DNA from: Mytilus edulis
Taxonomy: Eukaryota; Mollusca; Bivalvia; Mytilida; Mytilidae
NCBI RefSeq assembly: GCF_963676685.1
Contig: NC_092344.1
Coordinates: 48,692,830-48,756,829, forward strand
Direction of reading: 5' to 3'
Length of the DNA: 64,000 bases
The notes under the pieces are model-generated. The model searched no databases. It saw only the letters and a program-made list of their open reading frames with translations, and had not been told where the DNA came from. Numbering within the stretch: position 1 is the first letter of the stretch; every line of letters begins with the position of its first letter. A program made the translations under genes and the position numbers. Shown piece by piece: positions 1-10,170 of the stretch.

Positions 1-815
1 CAATCATCATTCTAAATGCTATAGTCACATCTTCAAACTCCATTAATGTCACCAACGCAGTTCCTTTTCCAGCGAACGTGTTATCTTTTAATGCCTAGTG
101 CATTTGAAAGGTCATTGATTGATATATATCTTATACTTTTCCACTTCTAAATGCAAACCAAAGTTTGTCTGCCCTATGTCACGGAATAGCGAAATAGCAA
201 TGACATCAGTATCGACTGTTTGAGTCATGACTCAGTTAAGTCTATGTTTCACTGCATCAGACACATCTATCTTGATTCTAGTGTCAGTCTCTTCGTGTAA
301 ACATGGTGCTAAACTTGAAACATCATCAAGTGGTGGATAACACTAAACATCCTGAGCATTTGTTGCTTCAACTACCTTGTACTCAAAATTGTATTGAGCA
401 AGCTCCTGTGAATGAAAACTTAAAAGTTCTTTCTTACTGTCGTCATCTCTCAGAAAACTTTCCCATCTTTGAGGATGTTTTTAATCCTGGGTTCGTCTGT
501 GTATTCCCTTCCCCCTAAATGTTGCCCTTGCTTCTTTTAGCAGCTTTAAAACTACCAGTATTTCGCTATTCCGTAACAAAGGGGCAGACGAACTATTGAT
601 TGTATTTGGGGAGGCAAAAATCTTTGGATTAATATCTATCAATGGCCTTTCAAATGCACTAGGCAATGAGTGATCACAAACTTTTATTTCTGACCAATAC
701 CTTATGACGGGTTGTGATACTGTTCTCTCTTTGCTTGAAAAGGAAAATAAAGACTGCGTGGGAGACATTAATGGTATTTGAAGATGTGACTTTAACATAA
801 AGAATGATGATTGAT
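1..815. repeat. Fold-back (inverted-repeat) element at the left edge
   Basis: Bases 1 to about 200 are an imperfect reverse complement of about 560-815. Examples are the ATCATCATTCT-type end, the segment containing TGCCTAGTGCATTTGAAAGG, and the GTCTGCCC/GGGGCAGAC pair. The arms flank a loop of about 350 bp. Both strands of the loop and right arm stay open for 71-105 codons, but I recognise no domain and treat these as chance frames. The left arm may continue outside the window, so the true end is unknown. Confidence 0.7.
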
Positions 816-1039
816 CAGCCTAAATCACCGGGGTTGTACTGTACAAACTTATCAGATCTAACATGATTAACGAACCAAGAAAGTCAATTTTTGCACAAAA
901 GGGAAATCTCATTTTAAGTGAGGCTATTCCCACGACTTGTTCTAGTCTTTTCAAGCATGTAAAACGTGTAATATACTAATGCAGGTGTTTAGTGAGACGA
1001 GCTTTGGATTGACTCTTATGCTACCTAGTCTTGTCACTA

Positions 1040-1216
1040 ATGAATTGCGAAGGGACAAAGAGGGTCCCTTTAAAAAAAAATCTTTCTGAGACCTCATCAT
1101 TTTTTCAGAAGCTTGTACATTATGGATGTAAGAAAGGATGCCGCGGTTATTTTAAATGTGTAACATCGGGTCTCCCGTGCACTGCCTTGTGTGCATGTGG
1201 TGGTGATTGTGAATAA
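1040..1216 (+). pseudogene. Relic C-terminal cysteine-rich (CXC-like) tail
   Basis: An open frame ends at 1216 with a compact cysteine-rich tail. Its order is CKKGC, then KC, then LPCTALCACGGDCE and a stop. This pattern resembles CXC/tesmin-like C-terminal tails found on some invertebrate proteins of transposon origin. No upstream domain is visible, the apparent start at 1031 is arbitrary, and the fragment lies next to a fold-back repeat. I read it as the 3' remnant of a mobile-element gene; the parent family is not recognised. Confidence 0.35.
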
Positions 1217-1334
1217 GCATGTATTCTTGGCCAAATAGAAGTAGTTTTAAATATTTTTTAGTACTAAAAATAAATCAATCTATCCAAAACTCTACATCGA
1301 AGAAATAGATTGAGGACTCATCTTTAAAATTTAC

Positions 1335-1885
1335 GTCATATTTTTACCGGAAGTGTCAACTTTATATCTTAGCATTTACAACATGCTAGAATAAGTGGTT
1401 TTGGGGATAACTTAAAGCCAAAAGTTTAATGACCAGCACAAAATAAAATCATTTTCTTTACATTTTGAAGAAAGTTGAAAATTTGAATAAAAAATTGATA
1501 TTTCTCTGTCCGCCATTTTGGATACTTCCGGAAGTAAGGGTTTTTAAGACATATGTCTTATACATTGTCTCCATCAGAAGCACCAAAGAAAGGTTCATAC
1601 ACAATGTAATTATAGTAGCAATACATTAAAACACATTTCAATTACCCTCCCTAAAAAATAAGCTTATTTAAGTACAATGTCAGCCATATTGGATTTTAAC
1701 CGGAAGTGGGGTTTCTGAAGACATCTAATCTATTTAATTTATCCAAAAGTAGTAAAACACAAAGGTCTGTACCAAATATTGTGATAGTAGCATGATAATA
1801 GGACATTTTTACACGCTAGTCTTCGATATTGGGCTGATTTAAGTATAACGTCCGCCATTTTGGATTTTACCGGAAGTGAGACATT
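1335..1885. repeat. Degenerate ~170-180-bp tandem repeat carrying CCGGAAGT
   Basis: CCGGAAGT occurs at about 1348, 1528, 1700 and 1870. Three of the four copies are preceded by a CCATWTTGGAT-type sequence. Spacing is 180, 172 and 170 bp, so this is an old, diverged tandem array. One copy (around 1524) holds the palindrome ACTTCCGGAAGT. Confidence 0.6.
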
Positions 1886-3700
1886 TTTTTCAAATGCCTC
1901 CCTATCTGAAATAAAAGAGTAATAGTTGAGGAAGGTCTATGCCAAATTTCATGCTTGTAACAGGATGTGCACAATTTTTTACAAAGCCGCTGGACTATTG
2001 GTGTTAGTTTTGGTAACGTTATTTTGACGTTATTTTTCATGCATTGTATAAATAACGTCGTACTTTTTTTTTTATTTCGTGCAGCTCAATTATACAGCAT
2101 GAGTGGTTTGCTTGACTTGCTACGTATAGAACCGAAATGCAAAAGCGGCACATATTTTTTTTTAAGTACAGTTAAATTAAAACGGAAAAATAATAATCAT
2201 TTACATTACTATCCCCTTGGAGCAAAGATATTTTCTCTTTCTTTTGATTGAAACAGGATATTTAAAAAAAAAGTTTAAACCACTGTCTTTTCTGCTGCTT
2301 TTTCTTTTAGTTTAAACATATTTATTTATAGTGGATTGGGAAACAAGTTATTACAACTTATATTAATCCGTTTCCACTTTAGGGTGCGAATGCTTCCTTG
2401 TAGCCTTAGCCTGCTCTTTTCGAAATCTAAAAGGGTGACTTTTATGTGCAAGAGATATTGCTATCTCTTAATAAAACACAGGTCAGTCATTTATCGCCCC
2501 CTTCCGACGGACTATCATTGTTTCACAAGACCATCATACTCGCAAATGGTGCATGTCAAGGGCTTATTCTTTTATCCGCTTTTGATAATTTCCGAAAATA
2601 AAATTTTTATTAGTTGAATCGTTTGTTTCATCGCCTGTATTAAATGGTAAAAGAATCAACAGTTGAGAGCAAATTCAAATTAACCACAATAAAATTAATT
2701 TAATAAAATTTGCCAATTTCATAAACAAAAAGAAATTTAATCTCAACTATGAACAAGAAAACAGATGGGTGCAGATAATTTTAGCGCAAAACTACTAGGG
2801 GACATTTTAGCGCAGACATTAGAGCCCATTTTAGCGCAGGATTAATCCGTTCAGCTGTATTTTCGATAGCCCATTTTAGCGAAAACTTTCCTAGTTGAAT
2901 AATACTAAAACCACGAGCATTAATTTATGCTGGTTTAATATTAAAGTTGTATGTATATATATATGTTCACTTTGGTTCATCATGGAAATAAAAGTAGTTC
3001 TATAGTTGTCACTCAGCTATTTACGTTTTTCTTGATACTATCATCAAATTGCAAACAGCAACATATATAAAAAATACAATGTATAGGCGAATGTGCACCA
3101 CAATCTAGACAAGATAAAGAGAAAAATCAGTTCCTACTGCAACTTTATCAACAGTATTGTACTGATTGTGCATGGGTTTTCTCTTCCAGATCTCGCGCAT
3201 GGGTCTTTGTTTTTTAATGAAAGTGTGCCAACAAAATAAATATTGAAACAAATATATAAAGAAAAATGCAAGGATGAACTTAAGGATGTTTTATTAATCC
3301 TTGTATGTGCCCATCGAAATTGATAAAGAAGCATGCCAGCATTTTTTTTTTATCCTTTCATGTTCCTATGTCCCTAGAAACACACTATCCATTCTTTCTG
3401 ATTTGAAAATGTGCAATATAAATTGATTCTTTTTCTATTTTAATCGTTCGTTCTAAGACACCAGGTCCCATGTACTGAATAGAGAACATTCAAACTAGTC
3501 CCTCAAACTGCCTCAAATAATAGATAAAAAGGGAGGGAGAGGATTTCAGAAACATTAAACCTGTTAAGAAAGTTTTGAATAAGCATTCAATGACATATTT
3601 GTCGCTGGACGTCAGATAAACAATGAATCAATACACAAACAAAAAATGCGCCAATTTGGGTTACGCAATGTTTCAACCAATCTCATTATTATAATTAAAT
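1886..3700. other. Intergenic stretch with no recognised gene
   Basis: AT-rich DNA with short chance frames. I see no domain, splice structure or RNA gene. The only internal pattern is the recurring TTTTAGCG motif at about 2780-2885. Confidence 0.5.
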
Positions 3701-3724
3701 CATACTATTGGTAGAGAAATTCAA

Positions 3725-3945
3725 AATTTGTTAAATCAAATTGACAATTTGTTATTTCTAATTGATAATTTGTTATATCAAATTGATAATCTGTTATCTC
3801 AAATTGATAATTTGTTATACCAAATTGATAATCTGTTATATCAAATTTATAATTTGTTATATCAAATTCATAATTTGTTATATCAAATTCATAATCTGTT
3901 ATATCAAATTCATAATTCATTATATCAAATTGGAAAAAGTTAATT
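3725..3945. repeat. 21-bp minisatellite
   Basis: About ten tandem units of roughly 21 bp with consensus GATAATTTGTTATATCAAATT. Because 21 is a multiple of three, both strands stay open (up to 81 codons), giving repetitive pseudo-proteins. The open frames are a by-product of the repeat period. Confidence 0.9.
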
Positions 3946-3949
3946 AGCA

Positions 3950-5630
3950 TGGCACGTAAAGGCTTCCGTAATTTTTGACGTTAGGCACTACATGTCAAGT
4001 TTTACAGAACGTAACGTCAAAACAAGTTAAAAAGCATGGTGTGACATTATGACTAGACAAAAGTAGTCGCTGACTGTGTCGTTAATACTTCCGACATGTG
4101 ATCGAAAATGGGTTCAAAAAAATCCCTGAACAGTAGATTTTAATGTTATATAGTATTTTTTGTGCTATTATAATTTCAAATTTTCCCCCTCCAAAACTGT
4201 ATAATATGACTTATCATACTTGTAACAAAAATGTAAAAAACGGCGCTTTGTGACATTTTGACTAAACAAAAACAAAAAGATCGCGTTTATTTTTTTTTCA
4301 ATATTTTCTCTTAAAACTTCGACACAATTTTTTTTCATACACTTAAAAAAAAAGTTTTCACGTTTGAATAAAATTTCATATCGTAGAAAAGACTGCAACT
4401 GTCTATTACTTTTCATAAGACACTTTACAAATACGCCAAAACGTCAGAAAACTGCGAGTGTGACATTTCAACGGATTTAATAAAATGAACAATTTAGGAC
4501 ATAATTTAAACAATACTTACTAATTGAAGACATAAAAAGTTGTATATTTATTGTATAATTTTGACACAGGAAGGGTGGATATGTAAATTGTGGTTTGGAT
4601 CTGCAGCATTCGTTCGAATTTTGAAGAGCTTCAAAAAATATGCGAGATTTGGGTTTTGTGACAGAAATACAAATTTCAAAAAATCATTAAATCTGCCACG
4701 ATCTTTTGAAATGTTGTAACACAACTTTTTATTTTTTTTTCCCTTATTATATACGGAATAAAAAGATATATCATTTTCGGAATAATCTATTTGAATTACC
4801 TTTAAAAATCACTCTTAACTTCACCCCTATCCATATTTTTTTTCAATTTTCGGCTTGCCCACAAAACAAAGTGAACTTTCCGTCCTGGTCAGACGCGTCC
4901 AGTTAACGATGACGTCATAAATAAAACATACACCATTAACACCAAAGACTACTCTTGCTAGGAGTACAACTTTTTTTTTAATAAGTTTGAAAATTGACAA
5001 GAATAACTTCAAAGCAACGCTGATCATATGTCGCGGTGTTACTTGTCTACACGCTCAAAATCAGTGTTATTAGGGATCATTCGAGTAACAAAATTAATAA
5101 AAGTATTGATTTTAAGGCATATTCCATTTCTACTTTTAATTACGCACATTTTGATATATACATTCATATAGTTATCAATTCCGAAACTTCTAACAAATGC
5201 AATAAAGGCGAACTGGAAAGCAAAACCCGTATTATCATCATTCTTCAGCTTATATTTCAAATGTTTAGATCTGTTTAAAGGGATTAAGTCCTTAGAAATA
5301 TTTCTAATGTACCAAATAAATATTGTAACTTAATTTATGACTCCAGTGCTTTTACATGTGATTCGTGTAACTGCATCTCACTATTTTCTATTTGATGCAA
5401 AGCACACGAAGAAATAAATTTGAAAGGTGTATGAACAAAAACATTGCAAGTAATAACTGTTAATACCATGAGTATATTTGTTGACAAGACGTTAACTGTG
5501 GTCCCGAACCTTATTACCCCCTCCCCCCAAAAAAAACCATAAGATGGTCCAATCAGGTAACACTTATTTTGTGCAAATAATGATAATTCATAACGTTATA
5601 CGTTCTCTGTGTTTCCTAAAGAACAAACAT
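3950..5630. other. Intergenic stretch, nothing recognised
   Basis: AT-rich with homopolymer runs and only short open frames lacking domain signatures. No repeat with clear ends was found by eye. Confidence 0.45.
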
Positions 5631-5634
5631 TGCT

Positions 5635-5720
5635 CATTGTTGAAAGCCGTACGGTGATCTATAGGTGTTAATTTATGTGCCATTTGGTCTCTTGTGAAGA
5701 GTGGTCTCATTGGAAATAAT
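5635..5720 (+). repeat. Dispersed repeat family A, 3' fragment
   Basis: Matches the end of the roughly 300-bp dispersed repeat seen more completely at 34,890-35,185: the CGTACGGT segment, then the GTCTCATTGG segment and a TACCAC end. Confidence 0.65.
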
Positions 5721-5739
5721 ACCACTTTATATCAAAAGC

Positions 5740-5865
5740 GAAAGCAAAATACGCAAGGTCCGGCTGCGTTTTACATCATAACGTCGGTAAGGATATATTG
5801 AAAAAGGTAATAAAAGTCACCAGAATACTCCTCACAAACATATATCATCTATTATTTATTTATTC
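5740..5865 (+). repeat. Direct repeat C, copy 1
   Basis: Nearly the same as 8,420-8,550: both contain AATACGCAAGGTCCGGCTGC, a CATAACGTCGG segment and a TATATCATCTATTATTTATT end. In both places it follows a family A end, so the pair may be one composite element. Confidence 0.75.
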
Positions 5866-6304
5866 AAATGAGTTTTGGAATGATGAAGTTTGAAACAGAA
5901 AAAAAATGAACTTCAAATGTATCAGTTTTGTTGAAGAGTTGTAAAGTATGACGAATTTTGTGTCCAACAGTTAAAAAAATAAGTTTTGTCGCTTATCAAA
6001 ATAAATTTTGTATCTCCTAAATAACAATAAAATAATTGAACCTTTGAAAAAACTTGTTAACCTTTATAAAAACAAAACTTTTATAAAAAATATTTTTTTT
6101 AATAACCTTTATATAAAAACAATTTATTAACCTTTGATAAAAAAAAACTTTCAATGATGCACACATTAACAAAATTGTCTCCTACCATGAAACAAGAATG
6201 CCACATTGAATTCTAGACGGAAACTTGTAATACTTTAGAGTCAAAGGGATGTAACATATGAATTTAGCGTACTTAATCTAGCGCATTAAAGTAGTAAATA
6301 AACT

Positions 6305-6395
6305 CATCATAGATACCAGGACTAAATTTCGTACATACGCCAGACGCGCGTTTCGTCTACAAAAGACTCACCAGTGACGCTCGAATCCAAAAAAG
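6305..6395 (+). repeat. Dispersed repeat family B
   Basis: Shares TACCAGGA, then GCCAGACGCGCGTTTCGTCT and a CAGTGACGCTC end with 8,690-8,775. A shortened version lies at 14,680-14,750 and at the equivalent place in unit 2. I take it to be a short interspersed repeat of the host genome. Confidence 0.7.
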
Positions 6396-6844
6396 TTAAA
6401 AGGTAGTAAGACGTTTTTGTTTAATTTTTTATTCGCATTTGTATTGATTTGTAAAACTTTGTCAGGAACACCCGATCGGAACTAGTTCTCTTTATAAATC
6501 AGCTCAATTAGTACATGTATGAACTCGACTTCAGCAATTTTACAGAAAAAATATACTCAAAATCGACTTTATCTATTTATATTTGGAGACATTTTTATTT
6601 TTGACGTATGATAAAAAATGATATTTTAATTTTAAGTGTTTTCCTTGTAGGTTAGTTATTATTTACGCTCTTGAATTTACCAATTGTTGGAGATTAAAAA
6701 ACGAAGAGGTGATATTCCAGAAGACTAGTTAAAAAAACCCAACATCAACATTTATTCACGTGCCTTATCATTCCGTTTACGAAATCATCTGATGTTTTTA
6801 TAAACTGTCTGTCTCAGGTTAGGGTGACGGTTGGCGCCTGTTAA

Positions 6845-7165
6845 AACGTCTAAACCCGCTGTATTTTTATGCACCTGTCCTAAGTCAGGAGCCTGTTGTT
6901 AAGTGGTTGCCGTTTGTAGGTGTGTTTCATAGGTATTTTTCGTTTCTCGTTCTTTATAATATAGATTAGACCGTTCAACTTGGTTTAAATTCCTGTTTGG
7001 ATTGTTTTACACTAAATCATTTCGGGGCCTTTATAGCTTGCTGTTTGGTGTGAGCCAAGCTCCGTGTTGAAGGCCATACCTCGACATATAATTGTTTACC
7101 TTTTATACATTGTGACTTGGATGGAGAGTTGTCTCATTGGCACTCATACCACAGCTTATTTATAT
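6845..7165 (+). repeat. Dispersed repeat family A, near full length (~320 bp)
   Basis: Collinear with 34,890-35,185 and, reversed, with 23,510-23,750, 30,955-31,280 and 58,378-58,620. Shared blocks in order: CCTGTCC-AAGT-AGGAGCCTG, GTGGTTG, a GGCCTTT-TAG segment, TTGAAGG, and GTCTCATTGG before an A/T-rich end. No coding potential. Confidence 0.75.
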
Positions 7166-7262
7166 TTTAAGCCATATTGACCATTGTTTACATTAATGGC
7201 AATTTCATTAGAGATTCAGATTCAACAATTGATAAAAAGACTCACCACATTCAAACATATAA

Positions 7263-7711
7263 TAGAATGAAATTCAAAACAGTGTGGCTGTGGCCATTGA
7301 TTGACACATTAAATTCATCCATTGACTGGGACAATTTCCGTGAACGTTTGTCTGTAACGACCACTGTTCACGACGTACATACGATAGAAATTTAAACTGT
7401 GGGGTCACCAAAGGTTTCTTAACGCCTTTAATTATAAAATAATTCGAAAAATTAATCAGGAATAACCTTTATGTTTTGATTTATATAATCGATATAAATG
7501 AAAACATCGTGTTATTTTTGATTAATTTTTCGAATTACTTTATTAAGGTGTTGAGAACCTTTGGTGACCCCATAGTTTAAGTGTCTTTAAAAAGTACATA
7601 GTGAGCATTGGTCGTTACATACAAATGTTCACCTAAATTGTCCCAGTCAATGGATGAATTTAATGTGTCAAATCAATGGCCACAGCCACACTGTTTTGAA
7701 TTTCATTCTAA
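7263..7711. repeat. Long palindrome (~200-bp arms, ~55-bp centre)
   Basis: The left arm (about 7263-7465) is the reverse complement, with scattered mismatches, of the right arm (about 7519-7711). The outer ends match over AGAATGAAATTCAAAACAGT, and GGGGTCACCAAAGG near 7401 pairs with CCTTTGGTGACCCC near 7558. A 72-codon frame over the left arm has no domain. Probably a fold-back or MITE-type element. Confidence 0.85.
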
Positions 7712-8048
7712 GATTCACAAAATAACACATTTAAAAATAGTTTAACCATTTGCAATGTATGCATCAATCTAATAAGCAGCTGTGCTAAGAGCGCATGATA
7801 CGTCTTTATTGTGCATAAGTAAATTGTTGTAAAAATACAATGCAATATTTAGAAGACATTAAATCAGAAGTAATTAAAATTGCTCTGTAGAAAAGCATGA
7901 ATGAGGATACCCTTAAGCGTATACATATTTGTCAAAGTCCCATAACTCTGAAATGACAAACCATACTATTTTTAAAATCATAAGCGAGTGTTCAATCTAC
8001 AATCACCGATCACAAGAACAGTAAAAAGTGTTTTGTGAATTGATCCAT

Positions 8049-8120
8049 CAAATTGAGAATGGAAATGAGGAATGTGCCAAAGAAACAACAACCCGACCAT
8101 AGAGCAGGCAACAGCCGAAG
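8049..8120 (-). repeat. Shared 3'-tail repeat (family D), reverse orientation
   Basis: Reads AATTGAGAATGGAAATG followed by the AACAACCCGACC block, i.e. the reverse complement of the tail that ends the Penelope-like elements at 10,171 and 40,595. It sits at the left boundary of the duplicated block. Confidence 0.7.
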
Positions 8121-8364
8121 GCCACCATGCATGCATTCCTGTGCTAGTGCATTACTTAAATACTTTCTACTTAAATCTGACAAATAAAGTCCCGTAACTT
8201 AGGAACGACAACCCAGAAAATTTCAAAAATCGAAAGAGTGCTTCTATGACGGGCTTTTAAATCGATCCTTGAGATACTTTGAGACATGATATATTATTAT
8301 ATAAATATGTTTTATTCATCTACCTATTAAATTTTTAAATTTCTAATTGGTATTTCAAACATTT

Positions 8365-8555
8365 CTCTTGTGAAGAGTTGTCTCATTTGCAATAATACCA
8401 CATCTTCTTTTTTATATAAAAAGGGGAAGCAAAATACGCAAGGTCCGGCTGCATTTAACACATCATAACGTCGGCAAGGGCATATTAAAAACGGTAATAA
8501 AAGTCACCAGAATACTCCTCACAAACATATATCATCTATTATTTATTTATAAAAA
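8365..8555 (+). repeat. Family A end plus direct repeat C, copy 2
   Basis: About 8,365-8,410 is the GTCTC/TACCACATC end of family A. About 8,420-8,550 repeats 5,740-5,865 closely. I see no equivalent in unit 2, so it may be an insertion private to unit 1. Confidence 0.65.
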
Positions 8556-8689
8556 CCCAACACGTAAAACGTGCAAGTCAAGCACTTATATGGTTAAATG
8601 ACAAAATGTTGTCTTTTTTCAAATAAAATTCAATATACCATGATTGTTTAACGCACCAGACTACAATCTACACACATAATAGTTATCAA

Positions 8690-8775
8690 AGGTACCAGGA
8701 TTATAATTTAGTACGCCAGACGCGCGTTTCGTCTACATAAGACTCATCAGTGACGCTCAAATCAAAATGTTTATA
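8690..8775 (+). repeat. Dispersed repeat family B
   Basis: Contains ATAGTTATCAAAGGTACCAG and GCCAGACGCGCGTTTCGTCT. Unit 2 has only the first part, at about 41,570-41,600. Confidence 0.7.
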
Positions 8776-8779
8776 AAGC

Positions 8780-10165
8780 CAAACAAGTAAAAAGTTGAAG
8801 AGCATTGAGGATCCAAAATTCCAAAAAGTTGTGCCAAATACGGCTAAGGTAATCTATGCCTGGGATAAGAAGAAAATTGTAACAGTTTACCTCGTGTAGA
8901 CTATAAACTATTGTCTAAAAATAAGAGTATTACATTCCTAACTTACAGTATTAACCATAGTTCAATTAAGATAATTTAGGGATAGAGCAACATGTACACA
9001 AAACAGTAGTACAAAATATAAAACAAGTGTTGCTGTTGTGCTTGGGTAGAACATGGAATTATTATATCATCAATATAATATTTAAATGGGTTGACTTATT
9101 TGTTCGTCATATATGGAAGTATTTATATACTGGACATTACTTAGTGGTCAGAGCAAAAAATTTACATCTGCAAATTTTCGGAATTGCAACGGGTACCTTT
9201 TGCGTAAATCTATTTTTGTTCTATAATAAAAATCCTCAAGAAGAGAAAAGTTAAAATTCTGACAAATTGATCGACAAATTACATTTTTGGGAAGTCATTG
9301 ATGAGCTTCGGTATATGATTAAAAATCTTGAGACCAAGACACTTATAAGATTATCTTAATTTTGAAAATAAACCCCATCCACAAAATCCCATGGACTACT
9401 TATTTTTCATGTCCGACATTTCCGACCACATCATCATCTAAGTTCAATATTAATCATTTCCTACCATTTTCACATTTTGTTGACTAAAAATTCACATCAT
9501 TTGATAAAATAAATCAATAAAAAATTTACTTAAAACTTCTATTGAAAATAAAAGTTGATGAATTCGCTTATTCATAATTTTTCGCATAAAAAAAGAAAAT
9601 CAAAAGTACTATTATATGTTACAACGAATGAACGACGACATGTTATCACGATAATAGGTGTGAACATGATACAACCTACAACCTATAAAGTGGAGGGGTC
9701 TTCTTCTGGGGGATCTGTTTGATTAGAGAGATTAATCGTAGAACCTATTGTATGTAGTTGCTCATAGTTTGGATTGCTTTTAACACTTTGAATGTTAAAT
9801 GTTTACATAATTTCAATAACAACGTAGAAAAAAAAGACCAACATGGTATGTAGGTTGGTCACCTTGTAATTTGTAATATACCTAGGTCTGACAATAATTT
9901 GTAATTTGATTGGAAACCAAATGACAATAATGAAGTCATGACAGGAGTAAAATAAGGAGATTGTTTTATCTGAAGTGAAAGATTTCATATATCAAGTCTT
10001 TAAAGAGATTTTTTTTTTGGGTTATCCATATTTTAATTGCTAATATCTAGAGAGTTGAATAAGTGCTTTGAGAAATTTTCACTCTCCACAATTCGACAGC
10101 CAAGAAAGTGTAAATCTATACTAGTAAATTCAGAAAGTGTCGGTAGTTTTCAGATTGGCAATACA
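8780..10165. other. Non-coding part of unit 1, diverged from unit 2
   Basis: Matches about 41,840-44,050 of unit 2 once the insertion at 41,874-43,151 is removed, but with many substitutions and small indels. No gene recognised. Confidence 0.55.
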
Positions 10166-10170
10166 TTACT

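Noticed and set aside
3725-3945. Possible CRISPR-like array
   Set aside because: The units are contiguous with no unique spacers and the genome is eukaryotic.
3705-3950. Overlapping frames of 61-81 codons on both strands with repeated peptides
   Set aside because: They result from a 21-bp repeat without stops; no signal peptide or domain.
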